A program made the translations under genes and the position numbers. Below are positions 25,972 through 34,972 of a stretch of 64,000 nt of DNA, piece after piece. Origin of the DNA: Camelimonas fluminis (GTDB lineage Bacteria > Pseudomonadota > Alphaproteobacteria > Rhizobiales > Beijerinckiaceae); assembly GCF_014656355.1 (NCBI RefSeq), contig NZ_BNCG01000009.1, forward strand, positions 1 through 64,000. Reading direction: 5' to 3'. The notes below the pieces were generated by a model. The model was not told where the DNA came from and did no database searches. It saw nothing but the letters and a program-made list of their open reading frames with translations. Position 1 is the first letter of the stretch; each line of letters opens with the position of its first letter.

Positions 25972-26988
25972 ATGACCGTCAACCGGCAATGGGTGCTGCG
26001 GCGCAGGCCCGACGACGCCATATCCGAGGGCGATCTGGAGCTGGTCGAAAGACCGCTCCCCATGCTGACGGACGGCGAGGTGCTGTGCCGCAACATCTAT
26101 CTGTCGCTCGACCCCACCCAGCGCATCTGGATGAGCGATCGCGAGCAGTATCTGCCGCCGGTGGGCATCGGCCAGCCGATCCGGGGCGGCGTCATCAGCG
26201 TCGTCGCCGACAGCCGCTCCACCGCCTTCCGCCCCGGCGACATCGTCCGGCCGGCCATCGGCGCCTGGGAGGACTACACCGTCGCGCCCGAAAAGCTGGT
26301 GCGGCCGTTGCAGGATCTCGGCGGCGCGCCGCTGACCGCCTGGATGAGCGTGCTCGGCTCGACCGGCCTCACTGCCTATTTCGGCCTGATGGACATCGGC
26401 CAGCCAAAGCCGGGCGAGACCGTTGTTGTTTCCGCCGCCGCCGGGGCCGTGGGTTCGATCGTGGCGCAGTTGGCGAAAATGCAGGGCTGCCGTGTTGTCG
26501 GCATCGCCGGTGGTCCCGACAAATGCGCCTGGCTGCGCGACGACCTGAAGCTGGATGGAGTCATCGACTATCGCAACGAGGACGTGGGCGCGGCGCTCGA
26601 CCGGCTGTGCCCCGATGGCGTCGACGTCAATTTCGAGAACGTCGGCGGGCCGATCATGGACGCCGTGTTCAGCCGGATGAACGATTTCGGCCGCATGCCG
26701 CTGTGCGGCATGATCTCCACCTACAACAACGAGGGGCCCGTGCCCGGCCCCACTGACTTCAGCCGCATCCTGATGCGCCGCCTGCTGGTGAAGGGCTTCA
26801 TCGTCATCGACTATTTCCCGCGCGCCGCCGAGGCGCTGGGGGTGCTGACGCCGCTGGTGCGCGATGGCCGGCTGAAGTGGAAAACCCACGTGGTGCAGGG
26901 CCTGGAGAACGCCGCCAGCAGCCTCGGCCTGCTGTTCAGCGGCGGCAATGACGGCAAGCTGCTGGTGCAGGTCGGGCCGGAGCCGTAA
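25972..26988 (+). CDS. NADP-dependent MDR oxidoreductase (zinc-independent)
   Basis: A 338-residue medium-chain dehydrogenase/reductase of the leukotriene-B4 dehydrogenase/prostaglandin-reductase/CurA group. The N-terminal fold has 'RNIYLSLDPTQRIWM', typical of this branch, and no zinc ligands. The cofactor domain starts with 'SAAAGAVGS' (154-162). 'NFENVGGPIMDAV' further on is also diagnostic. Such enzymes reduce the double bond of alpha,beta-unsaturated ketones or enoyl groups with NADPH. GGAGGAA upstream of the ATG supports the start. It follows the CoA-transferase by 96 bp on the same strand; a redox step on an enone-type intermediate is plausible. Confidence 0.9.
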   Translation: MTVNRQWVLRRRPDDAISEGDLELVERPLPMLTDGEVLCRNIYLSLDPTQRIWMSDREQYLPPVGIGQPIRGGVISVVADSRSTAFRPGDIVRPAIGAWEDYTVAPEKLVRPLQDLGGAPLTAWMSVLGSTGLTAYFGLMDIGQPKPGETVVVSAAAGAVGSIVAQLAKMQGCRVVGIAGGPDKCAWLRDDLKLDGVIDYRNEDVGAALDRLCPDGVDVNFENVGGPIMDAVFSRMNDFGRMPLCGMISTYNNEGPVPGPTDFSRILMRRLLVKGFIVIDYFPRAAEALGVLTPLVRDGRLKWKTHVVQGLENAASSLGLLFSGGNDGKLLVQVGPEP

Positions 26989-27025
26989 GCCGCCGGAACG
27001 GACGACGCCAGACAGGCGACGTCGG

Positions 27026-27083
27026 AGCACGATCCTCATCCCCGAACTGCGAAGCAACGTCCGGGATGGGGCTGATCGCCCTC
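27026..27083. repeat. Imperfect palindromic repeat after the MDR gene
   Basis: GATCCTCATCCC (27031-27042) is partly complementary to GGGATGGGGCTGATC (27063-27077), flanked by GAGCAC. It has the look of the short dispersed palindromes of Rhizobiales (GAGCA-GATC types), from memory. It lies about 40 bp past the MDR stop, in an otherwise empty 308-bp gap (26989-27296) that should also hold the SDR promoter. Confidence 0.4.
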
Positions 27084-27296
27084 CAGCATGCCGGACGCGA
27101 CACATTCACCGTTGCGGTTGGCCGGGTGAGGCGATCCGGGGCGTTTTCGCGAAAAGTTGACGCCGATTCTCGCGAATAAATTTCATTAAATCAAAGAGAT
27201 GCAGCGTTCCCGGCGCGCCGGCAACGCTGTAACGGGAACGGATCCGGCGCCATGACGCGACGGACAGTCACCCAAACAGGACAGGGAACGCGACAG

Positions 27297-28070
27297 GTGG
27301 ATCTGCAACTTCAGGACAAGGTGATTTTCGTCGCCGGAGCCAGCCGCGGCATCGGACGCGGCATCGTCGAGACGTTGCTGGCGGAAGGCGCCAGGGTCGC
27401 CATGACGGCGCGCGGCGCCGGGGCGCTGGAAACGGCGCGGGCCGAACTGGCGGAACGGTATGGCGCCGACAGGCTGTGGACCTTTGCCGGCGACATGCGC
27501 CAGAGCGCGGTGATCGACGACGCTCTGGCGCGGACGGAGGCCGAATTCGGCCCGGTGTGGGGCGCGGTGGCCAATGTGGGTCTGCACCCCTGCCCGCCCG
27601 GCTTCGAGGTCGATGATGAAACCTGGGACGCCGGTTTCATGCAAAATCTCGATTCAGCATTTCGCCTGGCCCGCGGCGCCCTGCGGCTGATGACGCCGCG
27701 CAAGGAAGGCGCCCTGCTGATGATCAGCTCGATCGCCGGCCTCGGAGCGCTGGGCACGACGCTGACCTATGGCACGGCCAAGGCGGCGATGAACCACATG
27801 ACCAAGGAACTGGCCCGCATTGCCGGCGGCAGCAATGTGCGGATCAACGCCATCGCGCCCGGCAACATCGTGTTCCCGGGCGGCGAATGGGAAGCCCGCG
27901 CCAATGGCGAGCGCGCCGACGCCTGGAACAAATGGATCCGCCGTGAGGTGCCGCTGCGCCGTTTCGGCCATCCGGAAGAAATCGGCGCCATGGCGGCCTG
28001 GCTGCTGAGCCCGCGCGCCAGCTTCGTCACCGGCGCCATCGTGCCGGTGGACGGCGGCCAGACGCGCTGA
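27297..28070 (+). CDS. Short-chain dehydrogenase/reductase (SDR)
   Basis: A 257-residue classical SDR. The cofactor motif 'AGASRGIG' lies at 13-20, an 'ANVG' block replaces the usual NNAG, the catalytic Ser is in 'LMISSIAG' and the YxxxK pair is in 'YGTAK'. The C-terminal 'GAIVPVDGG' is typical. I chose the GTG at 27297, which gives the usual 'MDLxLxDKV' type start; an ATG at 27252 would add 15 residues with a weaker case. It would interconvert an alcohol and a ketone, for instance a hydroxyacyl-CoA. The gene lies downstream of the CoA-transferase and MDR gene but 308 bp away, so it may have its own promoter. Confidence 0.88.
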   Translation: MDLQLQDKVIFVAGASRGIGRGIVETLLAEGARVAMTARGAGALETARAELAERYGADRLWTFAGDMRQSAVIDDALARTEAEFGPVWGAVANVGLHPCPPGFEVDDETWDAGFMQNLDSAFRLARGALRLMTPRKEGALLMISSIAGLGALGTTLTYGTAKAAMNHMTKELARIAGGSNVRINAIAPGNIVFPGGEWEARANGERADAWNKWIRREVPLRRFGHPEEIGAMAAWLLSPRASFVTGAIVPVDGGQTR

Positions 28071-28459
28071 ACCGCGAGAGCGCGATCCCGCTCCATTGGA
28101 ACGCCCGGCGGTCCAATGGAGCAGCAATCGCTCACCACATGCCGGGTAGAGGCGGATCAGGCCTTGCTCTTTGAGGCAGCGCGTCTTTCCAGGCCAGAGC
28201 GTCTTGCCAGGCCAGACGTCTTGCCCGCCGACGTTCAATCGGGCCCATAACGCAATCAGAACCATGAACACGCCGGATCATGTCCAACGCGTCATGCCCG
28301 CGTGCTGTGGGACCTCCACGCCCTGACGCGGGGGGCTTGTGCAATGGTCAGGATATGCCTCCCTTCCGTGGGGTGGCCGGGGGCAAGCCCGACCGTCACG
28401 GAGAAAGGCGACGACGCGCGCCAACGGCCGGTCGTCGCACGCCAGCCATCGTCTCCAGA
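28071..28459. other. Intergenic between convergent genes
   Basis: 389 bp between the SDR stop and the DUF6489 stop. Besides the palindrome at 28077-28133, bases 28175-28230 contain two to three degenerate copies of an 18-bp unit (GCGTCTT-CCAGGCC pattern). No gene is visible in the rest. Confidence 0.45.
28077..28133. repeat. Strong palindromic repeat or terminator after the SDR gene
   Basis: GCTCCATTGGA (28090-28100) and TCCAATGGAGC (28112-28122) are a perfect 11-bp inverted repeat, nested in an outer GAGCG...CGCTC pair. It starts 7 bp after the SDR stop. There is no T-run, so it is either a dispersed repeat of the Rhizobiales type or a transcript-end hairpin without a U tract. Confidence 0.6.
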
Positions 28460-28729
28460 TTACTTCCGCGTTTCGCCGCCGCCAGCGGCGCCGCCACCGC
28501 CAGCGCGATTGAAGAAGCGACCGAACATGTCGCGCATCATTTCCTGGCTGGCGGGAACCGCTGCGAACCAGGTCTTCAGCATACCCTCGGGCGAGAAGCG
28601 CTCCATCTCGACCATCATGCGCCGTTCCATTTCAGCCAGAACCGCCTTCTGGATCGGCTCGACGTCTGGCAAACCCAGCAGTTGCCGCGCTTCAACCGGC
28701 GTGCAGTCAACGTTGATCGTGAATTTCAT
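28460..28729 (-). CDS. DUF6489 family protein
   Basis: An 89-residue protein of the DUF6489 family, which I recognise by the N-terminal 'MKFTINVDCTPVEARQLLGLPDV' type block (first 10 residues shown here as MKFTINVDCT), followed by helices with 'EMERRMMVEMERF' and 'LKTWFAAVPASQEMMRDMFGRFF'. The tail is Gly-rich. AGGGGAA upstream of the ATG at 28729 fixes the start. The family is small, alphaproteobacterial and of unknown function; it has no signal peptide or transmembrane helix. It ends convergently with the SDR gene, and the nearest upstream gene is the second SDR. Confidence 0.85.
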   Translation of the reverse strand: MKFTINVDCTPVEARQLLGLPDVEPIQKAVLAEMERRMMVEMERFSPEGMLKTWFAAVPASQEMMRDMFGRFFNRAGGGGAAGGGETRK

Positions 28730-28951
28730 CGCGTTTCCCCTCATCTGTCTTCTTGCAGATTGTTGCCTGCGCCGTCGCCGGCGACAAGCGGCGCATGAAC
28801 CCGCGCCAGTCCCGTTTTGTCCCTTCGTCGCGCCATCCGCCCGCGCCGGTCCGGGCTTTCAACCTGTCCGTCTGATCTGGCGCGATTTATGCGCAGGGAG
28901 CGACATCCCCTTACGGAAAGCCGCGCCAGGCGAACGCCGGGGAACAGGCGA

Positions 28952-29788
28952 TCACATCCCGACGCCGCCATCGGCCTCAATGATCTGGCCGGTGATGAAA
29001 TCGGACTCCGGCAGGCAGAACAGCAGCACCGCGCCAGCTGCGTCTTCCGGGGCTCCGCCCCGGCGCAGCGGCGTCTGCGCATACAGATTGTCGCGTATTT
29101 CCTGCGTCAGGCCGACGCGATGGCGGCGACCGGCGACCTCGATAGACGTCTCCCCCGCGATAACCTGGGTCAGACGGGTCTCGATCAGGCCGAAAGCCAC
29201 CGCGTTCACGGTAACGCCAAGCGGCCCCCATTCACGCGCGAGGCTCTTGGTGAGACCGATCAGCCCGGCCTTGGCCGAGGAATAGCCGATCTGCTTCCAG
29301 GCCCCGTGCGTGCCCGAAACCGACGAGACGTTGACCATCTTGCGGGCCTGGCGCCGTACGCCGCCCTGCGCCGCGTCGCGCTCCTCGCGCGCCCGTTCGA
29401 CCAGCCATGGGTTCCAGGCGCGGGCGATGCGGAACGCCGCCTTCAGGTGGACGTCCTGCATCGCGTCCCACTGCTCATCGGTGGTGGCGCCGATCCCCGC
29501 GTTCCAGATGTAGCCGGCGTTGTTGACGACGATATCGGCGCCGCCGAAGCCGTGAATGGCCGTGGCGATGAAATCCCCGGCAAAGCCAGGCGCGGTGACG
29601 TCGCCGGCGCAGGCCAGGGCCCGCCCGCCTGCGGCGGTGACCGCCGCGACGGTCTCGGCGGCCGGGCCGGCGTCAAGGTCGTTGACGACGACCGCGGCGC
29701 CCTCGGCGGCCAGCTTCAGCGCCAGAGCCGCGCCGGCCCCACGCCCCGCCCCACTGACCAGGGCGACCTTATCTTCAAGACGTTTCAT
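28952..29788 (-). CDS. Short-chain dehydrogenase/reductase (SDR)
   Basis: A 278-residue classical SDR resembling 3-oxoacyl-ACP/3-hydroxyacyl-CoA reductases. Motifs: 'SGAGRGAG' near the N-terminus for cofactor binding, 'VVNNAGY', the catalytic Ser in 'NVSSVSG' and 'YSSAK' for Tyr-Lys. It ends 'GQIIEADGGVGM'. Two insertions, after 'WLVERA' and before 'RVGLTQEIRDN', make it longer than the usual 250. It is the most downstream enzyme gene of the minus-strand acyl-CoA block, separated from the binding-protein gene at 30016 by 227 bp. It could supply a hydroxyacyl/ketoacyl redox step. Confidence 0.88.
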   Translation of the reverse strand: MKRLEDKVALVSGAGRGAGAALALKLAAEGAAVVVNDLDAGPAAETVAAVTAAGGRALACAGDVTAPGFAGDFIATAIHGFGGADIVVNNAGYIWNAGIGATTDEQWDAMQDVHLKAAFRIARAWNPWLVERAREERDAAQGGVRRQARKMVNVSSVSGTHGAWKQIGYSSAKAGLIGLTKSLAREWGPLGVTVNAVAFGLIETRLTQVIAGETSIEVAGRRHRVGLTQEIRDNLYAQTPLRRGGAPEDAAGAVLLFCLPESDFITGQIIEADGGVGM

Positions 29789-29980
29789 GCATGCATCCCG
29801 CCATCAGCCAGCATCGGCAAAAGCCGCCGGCGCGCCCCCCTGATCCAGTCCCTGCCGCGCAAGGGAGCGTCGCCCTCGATGGAGCGCCTGCGCCAGGCCA
29901 CCAGACCAGCGCGGCTCCGCAACCAGGATGCCGGAACCGCGCAGCTCGAAGATGACGCCATGCGCCGCCTGGGCTCAGCC

Positions 29981-30012
29981 CGAACCCAATGAGGCGAACT
30001 CATCGGGGTTCG
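29981..30012 (-). terminator. Hairpin at the end of the binding-protein genes
   Basis: CGAACCC-AATGAG and CTCAT-CGGGGTTCG form a long stem with a 5-base loop GCGAA. It lies 4 bp past the stop of the binding-protein gene at 30016. On the minus strand no T-run follows, so it is a stable 3'-end structure rather than a textbook terminator. Confidence 0.45.
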
Positions 30013-30015
30013 ACT

Positions 30016-31230
30016 TCACTCCACGTAGTCCCAGCTGGCTCCGTTGAACTTCTGCAGGCGCATGTAGGTGACGACGGCGTAATTGTCCGGGCTGGTGTTG
30101 ATGCTTCCCTCCGGCAGCAGGAAGGGATTCTTGTAATCCTTCAGATTGGCCGCCTGCTTCATGATGTTTTCACGGGTCAGGTCGTCGCCGGCCATCTTCA
30201 GCACGTGTTCCAGCGCCATGGCGTAGGAAATGCCGGCCATGTACAGGGAGTCGGAGGCGTCGGCGCCTGGCATGTTCTCCTTCATCCAGGAGAGATACCA
30301 TTTGACGTCCGCGTCATTGGCCCATTTGGGATCCGTGGCGTCCTTGCCGAAACCGGCGGTCAGCACGCCTTTGGAGTTTTCGAGACCCGCCGGCTTCAAC
30401 GTGGCGCCGACCGAGGCCGAACCCAGGTGCAGGAAGGTCATCGGCTTCCAGTTCAGGTCCGCCAGCTTGGTGATGGCCTGGGCCGTCTGCTTGGCGTAAG
30501 CGAACAGGAACAGCACGTCGACATTGGCGTTCTTGAGAATGACCAGCTGGCTGTCGATCGTCGGGTCTGTCGCCTGGAAGCTCTGGGTGTTGACAATCAT
30601 CTTGTCAGCCTTGTCGCCAAGCCCCTGCTTCAGGCCGTTCAGCAGATCCTTGCCATAGTCGTCATGCTGGTAAAGCACGCCAATTCTGGCGTCGGGCTTG
30701 GTTTTCAGCACGTATCTGGCGTAGAAGGCCGCCTCCTTGTTCAGGTTCGGCTGCCACCCCATGACATAAGGGAAGTTCTTGGGATCATTGAAGGCGGACG
30801 AGCCGGCGGCGATGAACAGCAGCGGCACCTTCTTCGCATTGAGATAGGGCCGGATCGCCATGTTGATCGGCGTGCCGAGGTTGCCGAAGATCAGCGCGAC
30901 CTCGTCCTTCTCCACCAGCGAGCGGGCGTTCTCGACGGCCTTCGGGGTCTGGTAGCCGTCATCGCGGCTGATAAAGGTGATCTTGCGGCCGTTGACGCCG
31001 CCCTTCTTCTCGTTCAGCCATTTGAAATAGGCGGCCTGGGCCTGGCCAAGCCGGCCATAGGCCGAGGCCGGGCCGCTGTGGGCGATGGTCTGGCCGACCT
31101 TGATCTCGGTTGCCGACGTGCCAGGACCATATTTGGCCTCGGCAAAGGCGGCGCCGGCGGCAAGCGTCGCGCCGGCGAGCGCGGCGATGGTTCCAAGCCA
31201 CGCCCGCGCGCGCCATGTGTGAATCGACAT
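30016..31230 (-). CDS. LivK-type ABC transporter substrate-binding protein
   Basis: A 404-residue exported periplasmic binding protein. Residues 1-31 form a signal peptide ('LAGATLAAGAAFAEA'). The mature part is the type I periplasmic-binding fold of the branched-chain amino acid/amide/aromatic-acid class ('SGPASAYGRLGQAQAAYFKWLN', 'KITFISRDDGYQTPKAVENARSL'). AGGGAG before the ATG at 31230 supports the start. It is closely related in sequence to the next gene upstream (31314-32513), so the two are recent paralogs. No permease or ATPase gene is in the window. The enzyme neighbours suggest an organic-acid or aromatic ligand rather than leucine, but that is inference. Confidence 0.92.
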   Translation of the reverse strand: MSIHTWRARAWLGTIAALAGATLAAGAAFAEAKYGPGTSATEIKVGQTIAHSGPASAYGRLGQAQAAYFKWLNEKKGGVNGRKITFISRDDGYQTPKAVENARSLVEKDEVALIFGNLGTPINMAIRPYLNAKKVPLLFIAAGSSAFNDPKNFPYVMGWQPNLNKEAAFYARYVLKTKPDARIGVLYQHDDYGKDLLNGLKQGLGDKADKMIVNTQSFQATDPTIDSQLVILKNANVDVLFLFAYAKQTAQAITKLADLNWKPMTFLHLGSASVGATLKPAGLENSKGVLTAGFGKDATDPKWANDADVKWYLSWMKENMPGADASDSLYMAGISYAMALEHVLKMAGDDLTRENIMKQAANLKDYKNPFLLPEGSINTSPDNYAVVTYMRLQKFNGASWDYVE

Positions 31231-31249
31231 GCGTTTGCTCCCTGATGGC

Positions 31250-31273
31250 GGCGAACCCTTTGCCGGATTCGCC
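31250..31273 (-). other. Small intercistronic hairpin between paralogous binding-protein genes
   Basis: GGCGAA and TTCGCC are separated by 12 bases in the 83-bp gap between the two binding-protein genes. A hairpin here could protect the upstream message or dampen expression of the downstream gene, as happens for periplasmic binding proteins. Arms of 6 bp are short, so chance is possible. Confidence 0.3.
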
Positions 31274-31313
31274 CTGTTTTGCCATCAATGAGAGAGCAGC
31301 GGCCTGTCAGTTG

Positions 31314-32513
31314 TCAATCCACGAAGTCCCAGCTTTTCCCATTAAATTTCTGCAACTTCATGTAGGTGACGATGGCGTAATTGTCTGGCGCGGTGTTGAT
31401 ATAGCTGCCGGGCAACAGCAGTTCCGGGCGGAACTTCTTCAGATTCCCGACCTGCTTCATGATGTTCTCGCGGGTCAGGTCGTCGCCCGCCTGCTTCAGC
31501 ACCTGCTCCAGAGTCTGCGCGGTGGCGAAGCCCATGGCGTAAAGCGCGTCGTTGGTGTCGGCGCCTGGCATGTTTTCCTTCATCCACGCCAGCCATTCCT
31601 TCACCGCCGGATCGTCCTTCCACTGCGGGTCGCTCGGGTCCTTGGCGAAGCCGGCGGTCATCACGCCCACCGACTTGTCGAGGCCAGCCGGCTTCAGCGT
31701 GGCGCCGACCGAGGCCGAACCAAGGTGCAGGAAGGTCGCCGGCTTCCAGTTCAGGTCCGCCGCCTTGCTGATCGCCTGGGCGGCCTGCTTGGCGTAGGTG
31801 AACAGGAACAGCGCGTCGGCGCCAGCGTTCTTCAGGATCACCATCTGGCTGTCGACGGTCGGGTCCGTTGGCTGGAACATCTGGGCGCTGACAATCATTT
31901 TGTCAGCCTTGTCGCCGAGCCCTTCCTTGAGGCCCGCCAGCATGTCCTTGCCGAAGTCGTCGTTCTGGTACAGCACGCCGATCCTGGCGTTCGGATTAAT
32001 CTTCAGCAGCTGTTTGGCGTAGAACTTCGCCTCGTCATGCAGGTTCGGCTGCCAGCCCGTGGTCCAGGGATATTTCTTTGGATCGTTGAAGGCGGACGAG
32101 CCAGCGGCGTTGAACAGGTGCGGCACCTTCTTGGCGTTCAGGTAGGGCCGGATCGCCATGTTCACCGGCGTTCCCAGCACGCCGAAAATCAGCGCCACCT
32201 CATCGCCCTCCACCAGGGAGCGCACGTTCTCGACGGCCTTTGGCGGCTGGTAGCCGTCATCGCGGCTGATGAAGGTGATCTTGCGGCCGTTAATGCCGCC
32301 CTTCTTCTCGTTCAGCCACTTGAAATAAGCGGTCTCGACCTTGCCGAGATTGCCGTAAGCCGACGCGGGGCCGCTATAGGCGATGGTCTGCCCGATCCTG
32401 ATTTCCTTGTCAGAGGTTCCGGGGCCATATTTGGCTTCAGCCTGCGCGGCGGTTGCGCCCAGAACCATCGCCGCGCCAGCCAACAGGGCGCGGACGCGCA
32501 AAAACGTCTTCAT
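31314..32513 (-). CDS. LivK-type ABC transporter substrate-binding protein (paralog)
   Basis: A 399-residue exported binding protein with a signal peptide at residues 1-25 ('LLAGAAMVLGATAAQA'), then 'AKYGPGTSDKEIRIGQTIAYSG' in the same register as its downstream paralog. The two share most residues through the ligand-binding lobes and the same tail pattern ('YINTAPDNYAIVTYM'). GGGAGGAA upstream of the ATG supports the start. The gene lies 140 bp after the DUF6285 gene in the same direction, so it may be co-transcribed with the lva-like module. It would feed an unlinked permease; the ligand is not known. Confidence 0.92.
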   Translation of the reverse strand: MKTFLRVRALLAGAAMVLGATAAQAEAKYGPGTSDKEIRIGQTIAYSGPASAYGNLGKVETAYFKWLNEKKGGINGRKITFISRDDGYQPPKAVENVRSLVEGDEVALIFGVLGTPVNMAIRPYLNAKKVPHLFNAAGSSAFNDPKKYPWTTGWQPNLHDEAKFYAKQLLKINPNARIGVLYQNDDFGKDMLAGLKEGLGDKADKMIVSAQMFQPTDPTVDSQMVILKNAGADALFLFTYAKQAAQAISKAADLNWKPATFLHLGSASVGATLKPAGLDKSVGVMTAGFAKDPSDPQWKDDPAVKEWLAWMKENMPGADTNDALYAMGFATAQTLEQVLKQAGDDLTRENIMKQVGNLKKFRPELLLPGSYINTAPDNYAIVTYMKLQKFNGKSWDFVD

Positions 32514-32653
32514 AGCTTCCTCCCGACGGGCCAGAGACGGCCCGCACCGTTATTTGATCGGGCTAACCTGGCCAGTTTGCTGCGTGGGTCAAGCAAAAGT
32601 GACGTCCGGTCAGGCGTCGCCCCCTTGAAAACTCCCCTTGACGTCGCTGCAGG

Positions 32654-33046
32654 TCAGCCGCGCGCCTTGCCGCCCTCCAGCCCCGCAGCGCGCCGGTAAG
32701 CGGCGTAGGCGGGCTGATCGACCGCCAGCTTTTCCAGGGTGGCGGCGTAGAGATGGTCGATGACGGCCGGATCGTCCGCGTTCACGGCGCCGGAGGCGAT
32801 GCCCGCCGCCAGCGCGCCATTCAGCGTGGCCAGATCGCCGTCCTGCCCCAGCAGCGCCACAAGCCGGCCGCGCTCGGCGGCGTCGCCCTGCCCGGCCTGC
32901 GCCAGTTGCCGCAACGCCAGATCAATGGCGTTGGCGGCGACGCGGACGTGGAAAACCTTGTCAGCCGGCGCAACCGGCATCAGTTCGTTGCGCAGCCAGC
33001 CGGCGACGGCGGTCAGCAGCTCCTGGGGTGTGGGTTCGTCCTGCAT
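32654..33046 (-). CDS. DUF6285 domain protein, probable partner of the adjacent kinase
   Basis: A 130-residue helical protein of the DUF6285 family, recognised from 'TPQELLTAVAGWLRNELMP' and 'FHVRVAANAIDLALRQL'. GGAG seven bases before the ATG fixes the start. It follows the APH-type phosphotransferase gene by 16 bp, and this pair recurs in many acyl-CoA clusters. In the Pseudomonas levulinate operon the kinase LvaA needs a small partner LvaB that I believe belongs to this family, so a role as an activating subunit is a reasonable hypothesis. It has no catalytic motif of its own. Confidence 0.82.
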   Translation of the reverse strand: MQDEPTPQELLTAVAGWLRNELMPVAPADKVFHVRVAANAIDLALRQLAQAGQGDAAERGRLVALLGQDGDLATLNGALAAGIASGAVNADDPAVIDHLYAATLEKLAVDQPAYAAYRRAAGLEGGKARG

Positions 33047-33062
33047 GGCGTCTCCAGTAGCG

Positions 33063-34103
33063 TCAGGCCCGCGGGGCGATCAGGTTGAGAAGGTCGATCT
33101 CGGTTTCGGAGGCGCGGCGGGCGATCATCGCCCGTTCGACGCCGGCGTCGAGACCGGAGCGGAAGGTGTCGATCATGCCGGTGCAGGCGATGCCCCAGCG
33201 CAGGGAGCCGAGCGCCTCCCAGAACCGCACCTGCTGCGGATCGACCTTGCGGCCGCCGGCCTTTTCATAGCCGGCGAACAGTTGCTCGCGACTGCCGAAT
33301 CCGCCGGCCGGCTTGTCGAGCGCGCCAAAGCGCCAGGAGTTGACGCAGATCCACGCCAGATCCTCCATCGGATCGCCGAGATGGGCGATTTCCCAGTCGA
33401 GCACGGCGCGGACGCCGTCGGGGCCGATGATCAGGTTGCCATTACGGAAATCGCCATGCACCAGCACCGGCTGCGCCGGATCGGGCGGGCAGCGCTCCGC
33501 CAGCCAGCGAAACGCCAGCTCGAACACCGGTTTGTGCAGGTTCATGCCGCGCCAGCGCCGCAGCAGGTCATCCAGTTGCTGGCGCGCCGGCGACAGCCTG
33601 AGCGGCGGCAGGGCCGCGACGTCGACCTTTGCGATGTGGGCGAGAATGCCGCCGCACTGCTCCGCCAGAAACGTGCGGGCCTGGGCGAATTCCGCGTCGC
33701 GCAGAATCTTCCGGGCAATGGTTTCGCCCTCGACGCGGCGGGTGATGAAACCGCGTCCGACGCCATCCTCCGGCGCCAGCACGTGGATCACCTCGGGCAC
33801 GGGCACACCCCCGGCCCCGGCGGCGCGGATCACCGCCGCCTCGGTTTCGAGGCCAGCGGCGCCATCGGCCTGGCGCCAGCCGCCGGGCGCGCGACGCAGG
33901 ATCAACCCCACATCCACGGCGGAGCCGCCGACGGCGCGGAACGCCCAGGTCTCCTGGCTCGCGCCGCCAGAAAGCCGCGTCATGTCGACAACGGCCGTGG
34001 CTCCTGGCGCCAGTTGGCCAGCGATGCGGGAAAGCTCATGGGTGAGCAACGCCTGATCGTCGAGAGTCGTGCGCGCGGCGATTGCGTCCGTTGCTGGCTT
34101 CAT
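33063..34103 (-). CDS. APH-family phosphotransferase (LvaA/ACAD10-11 kinase type)
   Basis: A 346-residue kinase of the aminoglycoside-phosphotransferase/choline-kinase fold. The Brenner motif 'VHGDFRNGNL' carries the catalytic Asp and the metal-binding Asn, and 'LDWEIAHLGDP' is the DFG-like metal site. The N-lobe shows 'LSGGASQETWAF'. Members of this branch are not antibiotic-resistance enzymes: the kinase domains of ACAD10/11 and LvaA phosphorylate 4-hydroxyacyl-CoA. The start at 34103 forms a 4-bp ATGA overlap with the stop of the enoyl-CoA hydratase. It is followed closely by the DUF6285 gene. A phosphoryl-transfer step on a hydroxyacyl-CoA is the best working idea. Confidence 0.88.
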   Translation of the reverse strand: MKPATDAIAARTTLDDQALLTHELSRIAGQLAPGATAVVDMTRLSGGASQETWAFRAVGGSAVDVGLILRRAPGGWRQADGAAGLETEAAVIRAAGAGGVPVPEVIHVLAPEDGVGRGFITRRVEGETIARKILRDAEFAQARTFLAEQCGGILAHIAKVDVAALPPLRLSPARQQLDDLLRRWRGMNLHKPVFELAFRWLAERCPPDPAQPVLVHGDFRNGNLIIGPDGVRAVLDWEIAHLGDPMEDLAWICVNSWRFGALDKPAGGFGSREQLFAGYEKAGGRKVDPQQVRFWEALGSLRWGIACTGMIDTFRSGLDAGVERAMIARRASETEIDLLNLIAPRA

Positions 34104-34972
34104 GGCTCCCCCTGCTCCCACCACGGATATTGGGACGGCATGTCCTGCGAAACCTTGCCCGGGAATGACGGTTTGCGCTTGTCGAGAAACGCCTGCACGC
34201 CCTCGCGCACGTCGGCGTGGGCGCCACGCTCCATCGACATCGGGCCATCAATGGACAGCAGATGCCGTGGATCGGGCTGGGTGGCGTAGCGCCACAGCAA
34301 CTGCCGGGTCAGCGCCACGGAAACCGGGGCGGACTCGGCCGTCATTTCGATGGCGATGGCCTTGGCCCGGGCCAGCAGATCCTCCGGCGCCGTCACCTCC
34401 TCGACCAGGCCGCCGCGCAGCGCCTCTTCCGCGCCAAAGGTGGAGCCGGTGATCGACCAGCGCAATGCCTGGGGCAGGCCAACGATCTGCGGCAGGAACC
34501 AGGCGCTGCCCGCCTCCGGCACCAGACCGCGCCGGGCGAAAATGAAACCGATTTTGGCGTTGGACGAACAGATGCGCACGTCCATCGGCAGGGTCATGGT
34601 GGCGCCGACGCCAACGCAGCCGCCATTGATCGCCGCGATCGACGGCTTGCGACAGTTGAAGATGGCGTGGACGAAACTGACGCCGGTCGAGCGGCCGCCA
34701 TTGGCGAGGCGCTGGCCGAAATTGCCGGCGCCGTGCGGATCGGTCGTATCGAAGCTCTTCGCGCCGGCCGATACATCGGCCCCGGCGCAGAAGGCGCGGC
34801 CGGCGCCGGTCATCACCACCGCGCGCACGCTGTCATCGGCGTCGGCGCGCTGGAAGGCGTCGGCGATCTCCATCCCCATCACGCCGGTAAAAGCGTTCAG
34901 CTTGTCCGGACGGTTGAGGGTGATCACCATCACCGGCCCGTCCTGCTCACAAAGGATCTGCGTATAGTCCAT
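34100..34972 (-). CDS. Enoyl-CoA hydratase/isomerase (crotonase family)
   Basis: A 290-residue crotonase-fold protein. 'VVMTGAGRAFCAGADVSAG' and 'AAINGGCVGVGATMTLPMDVRI' form the oxyanion hole, and 'FARRGLVPEAGSAWFLP' carries the glutamate corresponding to the second catalytic Glu; at the first catalytic position there is no Glu, so hydration is not certain. AGGGAAGGG precedes the ATG. The stop overlaps the kinase start, so the two are translationally coupled. It lies downstream of the acyl-CoA synthetase. It could hydrate the enoyl-CoA released after phosphate loss in an lva-like scheme. Confidence 0.9.
   Translation of the reverse strand: MDYTQILCEQDGPVMVITLNRPDKLNAFTGVMGMEIADAFQRADADDSVRAVVMTGAGRAFCAGADVSAGAKSFDTTDPHGAGNFGQRLANGGRSTGVSFVHAIFNCRKPSIAAINGGCVGVGATMTLPMDVRICSSNAKIGFIFARRGLVPEAGSAWFLPQIVGLPQALRWSITGSTFGAEEALRGGLVEEVTAPEDLLARAKAIAIEMTAESAPVSVALTRQLLWRYATQPDPRHLLSIDGPMSMERGAHADVREGVQAFLDKRKPSFPGKVSQDMPSQYPWWEQGEP

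Noticed and set aside
33063-34103. Aminoglycoside resistance gene
   Set aside because: The fold is shared, but the acyl-CoA context and DUF6285 partner point to the acyl kinase branch.
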